Shown: positions 18,292 through 29,016 of the stretch, piece by piece
How positions within the stretch are numbered: position 1 is the stretch's first letter
Layout: the number at the start of each line of letters is the position of its first letter
DNA from: JAFNAG01 sp963739235
GTDB lineage: Bacteria > Acidobacteriota > UBA6911
Length of the DNA: 64,000 bases
Assembly: GCA_963739235.1 (NCBI GenBank)
Contig: CAVTZY010000027.1
Span: 186,001-250,000 of the forward strand
Direction: 5' to 3'
Position numbers and translations under genes: made by a program
Notes under the pieces: generated by a model
Databases searched by the model: none
What the model was told of the DNA's origin: nothing
The model's input: the letters and a program-made list of their open reading frames with translations, nothing else

Positions 18292-18351
18292 TTTGCGGCT
18301 CGCGTTCCAGCCCCCCAGAAGATTCGCACCGGTCAGGAATCTGCTGCTTGC

Positions 18352-18570
18352 TTACCAGCGTGTCTGGTTGTACCAGTAGTAACGGATTCCAGCTCCGATG
18401 ATCCCCGGGATGCTGGTGATGAGCAGGAACTCGCGCACTGCGGGAATTGCGGCTGCGAACATGAACACTGTGGCAATAACAAAAATCAGCCCCGGAAACC
18501 CATCGAAGGGTATCTTGTCAATGCGGATCCCTTGATGAAACTCTATTCTCTGGTTCCATGGTTTTTCCAT
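18352..18570 (-). CDS. Small membrane protein, function unknown
   Basis: 72 aa from ATG 18570; an open frame extends to ATG 18687 but the coding-like character begins at MEKPWNQRIEFHQG. Two hydrophobic segments follow (residues ~25-42 and ~45-63), and the C-terminus is aromatic and basic (YYWYNQTRW). I do not recognise a family. It converges with the radical-SAM gene, separated by 60 bases. Confidence 0.5.
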   Translation of the reverse strand: MEKPWNQRIEFHQGIRIDKIPFDGFPGLIFVIATVFMFAAAIPAVREFLLITSIPGIIGAGIRYYWYNQTRW

Positions 18571-18914
18571 ACCTCGTAATACGGCTCCGACGGTCAAAGG
18601 GTTCAGATTTATCGCATTAAACGAATCGTCAGGTCGCTGAGGCACGAGGATAAACCAAAGGGAATCCTCTGGCAGCCCTTGATTCATAAGGCTTTAGCCC
18701 GCATTCCTCACAGCATTTGGCCGGGAGGTGACGCAGACAGGCATGGATGTAAGGCGCGCAATCGGAATAAGTTAGGGCCGAATTGACGGTACGTCGAGGC
18801 GCCCAACCGAGCCCAACGTAGTAAAAGGCTGGCAGGAAATGCGTCCAACAAGCCGCGGTTTTCGATGCTGTGGCTAACAGCCTACAGCCTAAAAAGCTAC
18901 AGCCTGCGCAGTGT
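18571..18914. other. Intergenic region with repeat words (family F)
   Basis: No gene seen. CTAACAGCCTACAGCC and GCTACAGCC words at 18873-18910 abut the stop of the activase gene. The same words recur at 49793-49889 behind tupC. Confidence 0.5.
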
Positions 18915-21900
18915 TTAGGGTCGAGGCTGCTTTTTGCGCGCCTGGTAGGTGCGGGCGAGCTCCATGAAAATCCCGACATCCCGGTCCAGATCCGTCTGGG
19001 TCCCGTCGAAGAAGAAGTTGCGGATCGGGATATCGTCGTGATCGGAGCTGATTCTGGGGTAGACCGCTTCGGTGACGATCCCGTTCATGCAGGTGAACGG
19101 GGAGATGTCGACTACGCCATCGCATCCCTGGTGGTAGTGGAATACCGCCTTGCCGACACTGAGGGTCATCTCGCCCAGTGCGCCGGTGTGGGGAAGGTAG
19201 GGTTCAGAGTACTCGAAAATGGTCTCGATGGCGGGCTCTTCGTAGCCATGGAAGTCTTCCTCGAAGACCTTGTAGAGCCGATGCTCATCTTTGTGCTGGA
19301 TGTGGTTTTTGATGTTGGCAACCAGCATGGCTTTGGAAAAGGTCCGGCCGGACTGCTGAAGGCGCTTCTTGTGCTCGAGGTTGGTATACCATACCCACTC
19401 GACGATGTGGGCCAGCGTGCACTCGCCGCCGAACTCCTCGATCTTCCGGATGGTGAAGTCGTTGGTGAAGGAAGTAAGCCGGCAGAAAATCTCGCCCACC
19501 ACGCCGATCAGCGGGCGCTTGCGCACACTCTGCAACGGAATCCTGTGGAATTCCTCGCGCGCCGCGGTCAGAGCGGCGATCAGATCCTTCATCCGCTGCT
19601 CCGTCGGGATGCCCCGGCGTTCGAGAACCTGCTCCACTCCGGCGATGCCGCGCGCGTGAACGGCGTCCGTGTCTCCCCGGTTGATTTCATAGGGACGGGT
19701 CTTGTGCAGCATCTTGCGCAGCGCATCCGACGCGATCAGCCCCCGCAGGGCATTGCGCTGCAATTCGTTCACCTGCTCGCCCATCCCCTGGTAGCCGTCG
19801 CGGCTGGTCGGCGAGAACACCATGACATCTTCCAGTCCGATGTCGCGCAGCACCTTGCGCATGTAGGGAGCGTACTGGCCGAAGCGGCAGGGGCCGTCGG
19901 CCGTGGGCATGAAAAAGGCGGTCTTTTCCGGCACGAAGTCCGGCTGCTCGACAATCTTGAGGAAATTGCCCAGCGTGACCCGCGCGGGCAGGCATTCCTC
20001 GCCCGAGGTGTAGCGCCCGCCCAGCTCGAGCGTGCGCGCAGTCGGAATCGGGGCAGATGTGTGCGTCAATGCCCACGCTGCGGAAGGCTGCGGCAAAGGC
20101 GACGGCGCCGCCGTTGCTCATCTGCGGCACGTAGAACTTCCTGCCCTTTATGGATTGCTTGCGCTCGCCGGCATTTCCTGTTCGGTCGACCCCCATCTCC
20201 GCAATACTCCTTTGCTGTCCAGATACGCCTCGCAACGGGTCAGCATGCCGGCGTCGTTGTTGTGCCCGTCGAACTGCAGCGTGAGGAACGGCCTTCCCGA
20301 GACCTCGGTGATGAAGTGCTTGATGTAGGAATCCGGCCCGCACTTGAAGTTGGTGATGTAGACGATGTGGAGCTGAGGCTTGTCCCGGACGAACGCGGCG
20401 GCGGCCAGGATCTTGGTGCCGTAGCTCCAGAACATGTTGTCGTTGAACCGGCTGATGTCGTATCCCTCGAGGTCGAGGAAGTCGAGGCCGATGACATTCG
20501 CCCCGTAGTACTTGCGCATCTTGGTGGCGATGTCCAGGTTGATGCCCTTGTCGTAAATGTTGTAGGGCCTGCCCAGCAGCACGATGCCGTGCTCGTTTTG
20601 GCTCGGAGATGCGCGGCCAGCGCTTTGCGACCCGGCTGCGATCAGGCTCTGGCGGAAACGGCGCCATGGCGGCCAAGCCCCGCTCGACGGCCGGCTTCGA
20701 CCTTGCGCGTGGCTGCAGCGGATGCCGGCTTCCTTAAGCGCATCCCGGATCGCAGCGGCAACCGCCTTGTTTCCGTGATTGAACCAGAGCGTCGGCGCGA
20801 TAATCCGCTCGCTGGATTCGGAAATGAACGGCGCCGCACGCGTAATGAAGGGGAGGGTCTGATTCCATGGGCAGAAGAAGTCGGGCTTATCCAGCCGGGG
20901 AACCCGGCGCCGAAATGTTGTTCGGCACCAGGATGAAGTCCGCCTGCTTCTCGATCAGCCAGCCGGATGTGGCCATGGGCCACCTGGATCGGGAAGCAGG
21001 GCTCGGAGACCACCGATTCGAGCCCGAGTTTCACGATCTGGTTGGTGGTCGGCTCCGACAGCAGCACGCGGATTCCCAGTTCACGCATGACAATGAACCA
21101 GAACGGCGCCCACTCGTAGGTGGACATGCAGAGCGGCATGCCCACGACCGGACCGGAGCCGGCGTCGGGATCGTAGTCCGCCAGGAGCAGGCTGCGGCGG
21201 TACTCGACCAGGTTCTCGATCACCGGCTCGCGCTCGCACTTGACCGGCCTTGCGGTAGCGTTCCGAGCACTTGTCGCCCCAGTAGGTCTGCTCCCCTTCG
21301 ACCGTGAAGCGCTGCATCTGGCAGAAGTTGGTGCAGCCTTTGCAGGTGAACTCGAAGATGTCGTAGTCGACCTTGTCGAGGTCGAAGCCGCGGAAGCGCG
21401 CTCTGCTCGTGATGTGCGAGCCATCTTCTCCCGGGCCAGCAGAGCCACGCCCAGCGCGCCCATCACGCCGTTGAACGGCGGCACGATGATCCTTTTGCCG
21501 AGGATCGAGGAGAAGGCGGCGGCCACCGCGTCGTTGTAGGCCGTGCCACCCTGGAAGAAGATCACCTCGCCGATCTTGCGGCCCCGGACGACGCGGTTGA
21601 TGTAGTTGGTGGCCACCGAGTAGGCCAGTCCGGCCACAATCTTGTCCAGAGCCGCGCCGCGCTGCAGGTAGCTGTTGACATCGCGCTCCATGAACACCGT
21701 GCAGCGCTCGCCAAGCCGGATCGGCTCGCGCGCTCGACAGGGCGATGCGCGCGAACTCGTCCTCGATGCGGATCCCCAGCTCCTTGGCGCGCTCCTCGAG
21801 GAAGCTCCCGGTGCCGGCGGCGCAGGCCTCGTTCATGGCGAAGTCGACGACGATGCCCTCCTCGAGGCTGATGAACTTGGCGTCCTGGCCGCCGATCTCG

Positions 21901-23263
21901 AAGATCGTGTCCACACCCAGGCCGAGGATGGTCCGGTCGATGAACGCGGCGCCGGTCTTGTGCGCCGTGATCTCATCATTGACCGTGTCGGCCCCGACCA
22001 GCTCGCCGATGAGCTCGCGCCCCGAGCCGGTGGTGCCCACGCCGCGGATGCGGATCTTGCCGCCCAGGTCGCGCTCGATTTCGCGCAGCCCCCGGCTGAC
22101 CACCTCGATCGGGCGGCCGTCGGTGCGCAGGTAGATCTCTTTGAGCACATTGCGCTCGGTGTCGATGACCACCAGGTTGGTGCTGACGGAACCGATGTCG
22201 ATGCCGAGGAATGCGTCGCGAACTCGAGTCGATCTCCGACGGCGGGACGGCGACCATGCGGTTGCGCAGAAGCACGACGTTTTCCATCGAAAGCGTGCGG
22301 AGAGCTCGGGAATCGGCTCGTCTGTCTGCCTGACGCGCTCAGGCTGAAGACGTGCCGCTCCGCGCGCTCCGACCGTGCCGCCTCTTCCGCAAGAATCGCG
22401 CTGCCGATGGCGCCGAAGGCGTCGTGGTCCTCCGGCACGATCAGCGTGCCCGGATCCCAGCCGAAAGCGGACTCGAGCGCCTGCACAACCCCTCGGTTCG
22501 CCGCCACTCCGCCTACGAAACAGACCTCGGGGACGATCTTCTTGCCCTTGGTGATCGCGCTCTTGAAATTGCGCGCGACCGCATCGCACAGGCCTTTGAG
22601 GATTTCCTCGGGGGTAAAACCCTTCTGCTGGGCGTGGATCATGTCGCTCTTGGCGAACACGGAGCAGCGGCCGGCAATCTGCGCGGCGCGCTTGGTGGCG
22701 AGGACGATGTCGCCGATCTCTTCGACCTTGAAAAGCAGCCGCCCCGCCTGCTGATCCAGGAATCCGCCCGTGCCGGCGGCGCAATCGCCGTTGGTCTGGT
22801 AGTCGGCAATGCCAAGCCGGCCATTGGCTCCATGCCGGTCAAAGCAAATGTACTTGGAGTTCTCCCCGCCCATCTCAAACAGGGTGTGCACCTTCGGAAG
22901 CAGCAGCTCGACCGCTTTGGAGAGGGCCCGGAATTCGTTCTGCTTGCTGACGTCGAACTCCGAGTTCAGCAGCTTCGCCCCTCGGCCTGTGCCCGCCACT
23001 TCGCCCAGCGCAGAGCGATCGACCAGCGCGACCAGTTTTTCGAGCAGGTCCCGGGTCTGCTGCAGCGGATTCCCGGCGATACGAGCGTAGCGGGTCACGG
23101 CCAGCCAGCAGTCCTGGCGCGCGGCCGTGGTGAGCCGTCGAACCGACTGGAAGAGCGGGTTCGCTGATTGTCTTTCAAAAAAGGGCGCATCCGCGGAGTC
23201 GCGGGAGAATAGCGCGGCTTTCACGCTGACGGAGCCGAGGTCGATCCCGATAAATATTGACAT
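18915..23263 (-). CDS. Double BcrAD/HgdC-type CoA-dehydratase activase, frameshifted
   Basis: Reading across three frames reconstructs about 1,450 residues, the usual length of large activase proteins with two ASKHA ATPase domains plus a dehydratase-like C-terminal part (DUF2229 type). Domain 1 starts IGIDLGSVSVKAAL and has cluster cysteines in GDCAAGTGGF and GRCSVFAKSD. Domain 2 starts GIDIGSVSTNLVVID and has NEACAAGTGSF and GERCTVF. Further on come FTCKGCTNFCQMQRF, CPWNQT, LLGRPYN and, from 20096 down, an intact 390-codon segment. ATP-driven electron transfer to a partner or fused iron-sulfur site is the known family role; the substrate is unknown. At least ten single-base frame changes occur (near 22325, 22295, 22215, 21722, 21408, 21244, 20965, 20905, 20700 and 20180-20050). 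Protein-level motifs stay intact, so sequence error or very recent decay are both possible. Confidence 0.8.
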
Positions 23264-23276
23264 AGATAAGCGTCAA

Positions 23277-23302
23277 AGCGGAGATACGCTCGCATCTCCG
23301 CT
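23277..23302 (-). terminator. Hairpin between the Tes-like and activase genes
   Basis: AGCGGAGAT and ATCTCCGCT form a 9-bp stem with an 8-base loop inside the 66-base gap. There is no strong T tract, so it may be an attenuator or RNA-stability element rather than a full terminator. Confidence 0.4.
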
Positions 23303-23329
23303 CTGGGAATTCACATACTTGGGATTGGA

Positions 23330-24947
23330 CTAGTTCTCTTCTTTGCCTTGCGCCCTCAAGCGCTGGCGGTAGGTTTCTATCGGCACCGAGAACTGCTCCT
23401 CGATAGCGGTACGGTGCACCAACCCGCCATTGTAGGCACAGAAAGGAATGATCCGGCCCGCAGGGGTCGCATAGTGGATGGTGCAGCGCCGCACGCGTTC
23501 CAACTCGTAATTGTAGGCATCCATGAAATGCATCCCGGCCACAAGCAAGGTCTTGTTCGTGTACGTGCCGTCTTTTGCGCCACGCCCGGCTTCCTTGTCG
23601 AAGAAACCGTCGAGAGTCTGCAGGAAGCGGGTGAAATCGAGACCAGCCGGGGCTTTGTCCTTCTTGTAGAATTTCTGCACCTGGTAGAAGGCGTTCATCT
23701 GCGCAAAACGCTTGAAGCGGCTGGCCTTCGTCTTGGCCGCCTGCGCCTCGATTTCGTTGAACAGGCCTTCGATATCGGTAAAGCGCGTGATCGGGAATCG
23801 CCTTGCCGGTGCCCTGCTCAATGAACAGGTAGGTGCCGAGCGAGCAATGCGGGTGGCAGGTGATGTGGACGGTCTCCGCGCCACGGACCGCGCTGATGAT
23901 CTTCGAGATCGGCTGGACAAAGCTCAACGGGTACCAGTCGTCTTTCGATGCAATCCCGGTCTGCTCCTCAATGCAGCGAACCAGATCCGGCAGGGTAAAG
24001 CGCAGCTTCATCCGTTCCTCATAGTTGATCCGCCCGGTGATGGCAACGGGCTGGTAGCTGATGCCGCTCGAAACATCGATGTTATCGAGGGCAAACTGCA
24101 GGATCTTCCCGACCTGATCTTCATTGATGCCGCCGGCGATGGTCGGCACATAGACGATCTTGATGCCGGCCTTGCGGACGGCCTCGACCGTCTTCAATTT
24201 GTATTCCAACAGCTTGCGGCCGCGCGTCTTCTCGTATACGTGGTCGTCCACGCCGTCGAACTGCAGGTAGATCGTATGCAGGCCCGCTTCGGCGGCACGC
24301 ATGGTGAAATCAGGATCCGCAAACTTGATCCCGTTCGAGGCCACCTGGATGTGGCTGAAGCCCATCTCCTTGGCGCCGCGCAGGATCTCGAGGAAGTCGG
24401 GGTGGATGGTCGGTTCCCCGCCCGAAAACTGGACCAGACGGCCGGCCACCGGCTGCTCGTTCCGATAGAGCCGCAGCATGTCCATGACCTGTTCTTTGCT
24501 CGGCTCGTAGATTTTTCCCGTGACATTGGAGTTGGCAAAGCAGATGGGACAGGTCAGATTGCAGCGATTGGTCAGATCGATGTTGCCCAGAGCTGTGTGA
24601 CTGGTGTGGCTCTGGCAGATGCCGCAATCCCGGGGGCAGACTTCGCTCTGGGTATTCGGGTTGGACAGCCCTTTGCCGTCGCCGAATTCCCACTTTTCTG
24701 CCTTCAGGTAGAGTTCGACATCCGACCAGTACAGGTCCTTGTAGTACCCGTGCTGCGGGCAAGTCTTATCCATGTAGACCTTGCCGTCTTCCGCAAACAG
24801 CCGGGCCATGATCACCTTGCCGCAGTCCGGATCCGGACAGATCGATTCAACGTGCTTGGGCAGGCCTTTGGTAATGTTGTTGGTAGGCACACCGCTGTAG
24901 GTCGTGCTCATCGGCTGCCTGGCAATTTCCTTATCCACTGTCGCCAT
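23330..24947 (-). CDS. Tes/Mss-like radical-SAM protein (one frameshift)
   Basis: About 538 codons. ATG 24947 is preferred over 24965 because GGAGGT lies 10 bases before it. Residues 37-66 form a rubredoxin-like site (C37, C42, C63, H66), then C104/C108/C111 in CPRDCGIC, then the radical-SAM motif C129/C133/C136 in CNLTCPIC, then QFSGGEPTIHPD and a late CHPHCSLGTY cysteine pair. This order is that of the archaeal MJ0619/tetraether lipid synthase (Tes) family and its bacterial relatives linked to membrane-spanning lipids. Joining two lipid chains is therefore a candidate role, but the wider family also includes pterin-methylating enzymes. One frame change lies near 23803, at a CCC run; removing one base restores the frame to the stop at 23330. 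The activase gene follows after 66 bases. Confidence 0.75.
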
Positions 24948-25173
24948 GTCTGGACGGACCTCCATTTCCGGTACAGCTCTGGTAAATGGTCCCGGATTAG
25001 TAAATCCCTATGATAACCCACTCCCGGGGGGGATGGCAAGTACTGCCGCCAAAAAGCTGGATATTCCCAGGGGCAAATGATACCCTCGGCGTCACCATAG
25101 AACCCGAAAGGCAGCTGGCCTTTTTTGAAATTGAAATTCTACCAGTCCGAGCTCGTAAGTTCGAGGTTTGATC

Positions 25174-27888
25174 ATGAAAAAATCATTTCCCCTTTTAATT
25201 CTTATAGTTGCCTGTGTTTCGGTTGCCGCCAGCCCGCAACTCCTGGACGATCGCTGGGAACGCGCTTATCAGGCATGGGACAGCGGAGACTACGTCACCG
25301 CCCTGCGGGGATTTGATGCCCTGTTAAAGGGGCCGGACGCCGATCGCTGGATCGAGCGCATCGCACTCGTCACGGGCGAATTATATCAGGATATCGAACT
25401 CACGACCGACGGCAAGGCGCCTCGATTCAGCCCCTCGGGCCGGTACGCATCCTATGAGAGCGGTTCCCGCCCCTCGGTCATTACTCGTATCCTGGGCGTC
25501 GATCGCGAACCGGTCAAGGTAGCCGACATCCAGGGAGAGAGCCTCGTCTTCTCCCCCACTCGTGATGCGGTCGCCTACTTGCGAGTGAAGGAAACCCCCG
25601 AGATCACCAGTCTGCGCAAAGAAATCGACGACCTGAACAAGGCAGCGACCCAGGACCGACAGACTCTGACGGCAAAGCAGCGGCAGCTGTTGGCACTCGA
25701 GAATAGAAACATGGATCTCTATTTTCGCGACCTTGTTTCAGGCAGAGAGCAGCGCCTGGACGACAACGGGCTTTTCAAGGCGGGGCTTGCCTTCAGCGCC
25801 GATGGCCGCGAAATCTATTTTGCCGGCGCCAGAGAATCCGATACCTCTGCCAATGAAATATACGCCCTAATCGAAAGCGGCAGACCTCGCGCACTCACCT
25901 CCGGACCCGGATTCAAAACCAGCCCGATCGCAGTTCCCGGGGGCAAATATCTGATCTACACCATTGCGACGCAATCCCCATTTGCCCAGCCCCCAGCAGG
26001 TGATCAGGCGGGTCGCGGCGGGCAGGGCGCGCCCGCGGGTGCAGCGGCAGGCGGCCGTGCCGGGGGTGGAGGTCGAGGCGCTGCAGCGACAGGAGTAACT
26101 GGCGGTCGGGGCGGAGGTGGTGGTGGATTTGGAGGCAGACGAGTCGAATTTACGGTGCTCAACCTCGCAGATGGCAAACCAACGCCATTCACCGGGTCGG
26201 CAGCGCCCTCCATTTCGGCCGACGGTTCCGCCCTCGCGTTTGCCGGCAGCGGCGGCAGCGAAAACAACATCCAGGTAGTGAAGCTCAGCGAGCCGCTCAC
26301 TCCTGCGACGATCAAAAAATCCCAGGACCGGATCGGGTCGGCGGCGATTTCTCCCGATGGCTCGCGCGTGACCTTTGAAATGCCCTGGGCCCACGAAAAG
26401 AACACGGAGGTTTACTGCATCAAATCCGATGGTACCGGTGAGGTGAGAGTGAGCCGGGAAATCCAGCCCGACTGGGCGCCAAGGTTTCTCACCGGAAACA
26501 GGATTCTGGCATTCAAAGGCGAACGCCGACACGCCCGATCCTATATCTACGATCTTGACACTCTGAAGAGCTTCAAGCTGTTCCACAACAACACGGTCCG
26601 GACCATCGCCCCCGAGTACGAATGGGTGGCGAATCCGGCCGGCAACCGGGTTCTGATCGTGGCGGAGCGCGATGGGGATACCATCTCTCCTGAACGGGGC
26701 GTTTATTTTCTTGATCTCAGCCGGAAGGTCACCAAGAGTGCTTTGCTGGCCCGGATCCAGGCCAACCTCGCCTCCGAGCAGGCTCTGCGCGCTGCGGGTG
26801 AAGCCATGTACCGTCCTATCGCCGACAAGGTCAGGAGCGCCACCGAACAGGTGTCGATCACCAAGTTATATGAATATCAGGATTCCTTGTTCAGCTTCGA
26901 CATCAAGGCCATCGGGCAACCGGGGAACAAGCTGGCGGGGGACTACATATATAACACCTTCGCGTCCTTTGGGTACCAGCCCGAGTACCAGTGGTTCGAC
27001 GCCAGAGGCAACACCAGGACTGCGAACGTCCTGGCAACCCTGCGCGGCAGCGAAAATCCGGAGTTAATATATGTTCTCGGCAGTCATTATGATTCGGTCC
27101 CGGCAGGACCAGGCGCCGATGATAACGAGACCGGTATCGCAGTCTTGCTCGACACTGCCCGCATCCTGGCCAAGACGCCTATGCCGGCGACCATTATCTT
27201 TGCCGCCTTCACTGGCGAAGAAGCCGGGGATCTGGGCAGCCATGAATTCGTTCGTCAGGCGAAGGACAAGCTGCAATTCATGGGCGCGCTCAACAATGAC
27301 ATGATCGGCTGGACCAACGATTACCGTCTTGATAACACCATTCGTTACACGAACGACGGCATGCGCGGCCTCCAGCACGCCGCCGCGTTCCTCTTTTCGA
27401 GATTGATCACCTACGACACGCGTTACTACAAGTCGACGGATGCTGCAGCCTTCTACGATGCATACGGCGACATCGTCTCCGGGCTCGGTTCCTATCCCGT
27501 TCTCGGGAATCCTTACTATCATCAGGCAACCGACCTGCTCGAGACCGTCAACCAACAGCTCGTACTGGAATCGGCTAAGATGACCACCGCTTCCATCATG
27601 CTGCTCGCAGCCAGTCCTTCCCGGATCAAGGATCTCAAGGTGACAAGCGTGCAGGCAGACGCAGCCGAACTCTCATGGACGCCAAGCCCTGAGAAGAGCG
27701 TGGTCTCCTACACAGTGGCCTACGGCCCGGAGAGCAATCCCATGGCGCGCACCATGTCGGGGAAAATGCCCAAGGCAAGGATCACAGGATTAAAAGCGGG
27801 AGAGAAGTTGATGGTGTCGGTCAAAGCCGTCAATAGTCGCGGGCTGTCGGGATGGGATTGGGCCCACGCCGTGATAAAACCACAGTAG
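25174..27888 (+). CDS. Secreted M28-family peptidase with beta-propeller and FnIII domains
   Basis: 904 aa from ATG 25174, with GAGG 7 bases upstream (a TTG at 25168 is less likely). A signal peptide ends near VAASPQ. Residues ~60-530 carry TolB/WD40-like propeller repeats (FSPSGRYASYES, SADGREIYFAG, ISPDGSRVTFE), interrupted by a Gly/Arg/Ala-rich linker at about 279-324 and a Glu/Lys coiled stretch (~145-180). The zinc peptidase domain (~600-800) shows GSHYDSVP, GADDNETG, FTGEEAGDLGS, NNDMIGW and YYHQATD. The last ~90 residues are a fibronectin type III fold. It should act on extracellular peptides. The stop is followed by family D repeats. Confidence 0.88.
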   Translation: MKKSFPLLILIVACVSVAASPQLLDDRWERAYQAWDSGDYVTALRGFDALLKGPDADRWIERIALVTGELYQDIELTTDGKAPRFSPSGRYASYESGSRPSVITRILGVDREPVKVADIQGESLVFSPTRDAVAYLRVKETPEITSLRKEIDDLNKAATQDRQTLTAKQRQLLALENRNMDLYFRDLVSGREQRLDDNGLFKAGLAFSADGREIYFAGARESDTSANEIYALIESGRPRALTSGPGFKTSPIAVPGGKYLIYTIATQSPFAQPPAGDQAGRGGQGAPAGAAAGGRAGGGGRGAAATGVTGGRGGGGGGFGGRRVEFTVLNLADGKPTPFTGSAAPSISADGSALAFAGSGGSENNIQVVKLSEPLTPATIKKSQDRIGSAAISPDGSRVTFEMPWAHEKNTEVYCIKSDGTGEVRVSREIQPDWAPRFLTGNRILAFKGERRHARSYIYDLDTLKSFKLFHNNTVRTIAPEYEWVANPAGNRVLIVAERDGDTISPERGVYFLDLSRKVTKSALLARIQANLASEQALRAAGEAMYRPIADKVRSATEQVSITKLYEYQDSLFSFDIKAIGQPGNKLAGDYIYNTFASFGYQPEYQWFDARGNTRTANVLATLRGSENPELIYVLGSHYDSVPAGPGADDNETGIAVLLDTARILAKTPMPATIIFAAFTGEEAGDLGSHEFVRQAKDKLQFMGALNNDMIGWTNDYRLDNTIRYTNDGMRGLQHAAAFLFSRLITYDTRYYKSTDAAAFYDAYGDIVSGLGSYPVLGNPYYHQATDLLETVNQQLVLESAKMTTASIMLLAASPSRIKDLKVTSVQADAAELSWTPSPEKSVVSYTVAYGPESNPMARTMSGKMPKARITGLKAGEKLMVSVKAVNSRGLSGWDWAHAVIKPQ

Positions 27889-27895
27889 AAAATCC

Positions 27896-27963
27896 CGGGT
27901 GCTGAGTACTGAGCCAAAACTCAGCGCGAATCGATCTCCATACTCAGCACCCCTACTCAGCAC
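27896..27963. repeat. GTGCTGAGTACTGAG repeat (family D)
   Basis: Self-complementary words (GGTGCTGAGTACTGAG at the left, TACTCAGCACCCC and ACTCAGCACTT at the right) fill the gap between two convergent stops and can pair into a hairpin. The same words recur at 29172-29237 and 29524-29556. Confidence 0.65.
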
Positions 27964-29016
27964 TTATTTTATTGCGTGGCGTTTGTTCCATTCCTCATCG
28001 GAAACGAGGGTTTCGATCTTCGTCTTGGCTTTGAGGCCGTCGATGTAGTTCCTGGTAGCGTCCTGCCTGGCCTTCTGATCAAGGAATTGCTGGATGTTGG
28101 GTTTGACCTGAGCGAGCGGCGTTTTACTTGCCGGCTTCACTTCCAGCACGTTGACCACGTGAAATCCGAATTCCGTCTCCACAACGGGCGTGAGCGTGCC
28201 CGGCTTGGCTGAAAATATGGCATTCTCGAGCGGTGGCACCAGTTCCCCACGCTTGAGAGATCCCAAATCGCCCCCGGTTTGAGCGCTCTGCTTGTCGTCC
28301 GAATACTTGGCCGCTGCTTCGCCAAACGTGATCTTCTTATTGTCAATGTCGCTGCGAATGCCCTCGAGCTTCTGCTTGGTCTCGGCCTTTTGCTCAGGTG
28401 TCGCAGTCTTGTCAACCCTCATAAAGATATGGGCGGCGTGAGCCTGATCGGTGCCTGCAAAGTACTTCGGATTTTCATCGTAAAACTTCTGGATATCGGC
28501 ATCCGTAGTGGCCGGGATCGTCTGAAACACAGGTTCCAACACCGTCTGAATAATCAAGTTGTCTTCAATAGACTTGCGGACTTCCGGCTCCGTCAGCCCC
28601 TGGCCCTGCATCGCCTTCTGGAACGCCTCCTCATTCGGGAACTGGCCCTTCAGAGACTGGTACGACCCATCGATTTTGGCTTTATCCGCCACGATGTTCT
28701 TAGCCTTGCCCTCGTTCTTGAGGAGGATGCTGCCAATCAGGGTTTCCACGGCGTCTTTGTAGAAATAGATGTCCTTCTGCTGCAGTTGCTGCGGCGTAGC
28801 TTGTTGCTGCTGTTGCGCCCGTGCCGCGAGCTGGTTGATTGTACTCAGGATCTGCTTTTCGGTGATAGTTTCACCCAGCAGCCGAACGATAACATCGTCT
28901 GCAGCTGGCTGTGCCGTGGCAACCACCTTCACATCCGGCTTGGATTGCCCGGCCGATCGCATGATGGGCAGGCAGGCAATAAAGATAACAATTAGAACCA
29001 GGGATCGTCGAATCAT
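27964..29016 (-). CDS. Periplasmic peptidyl-prolyl isomerase, SurA/PpiC type
   Basis: 350 aa; signal peptide of ~23 residues, then an N-terminal SurA-like helical domain (~40-190) with a Gln-rich stretch (RAQQQQQATPQQLQQ), and one parvulin domain (~193-300) with AHAAHIFMRVD, GDLGSLKRGELVPP and FGFHVVNVLEV. It should assist folding of outer-membrane proteins such as the TonB receptor in this window. GGAG lies about 11 bases before the ATG. The gene is the last of a minus-strand series, but a 540-base repeat-rich gap separates it from tpx. Confidence 0.9.
   Translation of the reverse strand: MIRRSLVLIVIFIACLPIMRSAGQSKPDVKVVATAQPAADDVIVRLLGETITEKQILSTINQLAARAQQQQQATPQQLQQKDIYFYKDAVETLIGSILLKNEGKAKNIVADKAKIDGSYQSLKGQFPNEEAFQKAMQGQGLTEPEVRKSIEDNLIIQTVLEPVFQTIPATTDADIQKFYDENPKYFAGTDQAHAAHIFMRVDKTATPEQKAETKQKLEGIRSDIDNKKITFGEAAAKYSDDKQSAQTGGDLGSLKRGELVPPLENAIFSAKPGTLTPVVETEFGFHVVNVLEVKPASKTPLAQVKPNIQQFLDQKARQDATRNYIDGLKAKTKIETLVSDEEWNKRHAIK

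Noticed and set aside
18870..20936. A 688-codon open frame on the plus strand
   Set aside because: It is antisense to the activase gene, has no domain-like sequence, and arises from the high GC of the opposite strand.
23712..25013. A 433-codon plus-strand frame
   Set aside because: Antisense to the Tes-like gene, which has clear cysteine motifs on the other strand.
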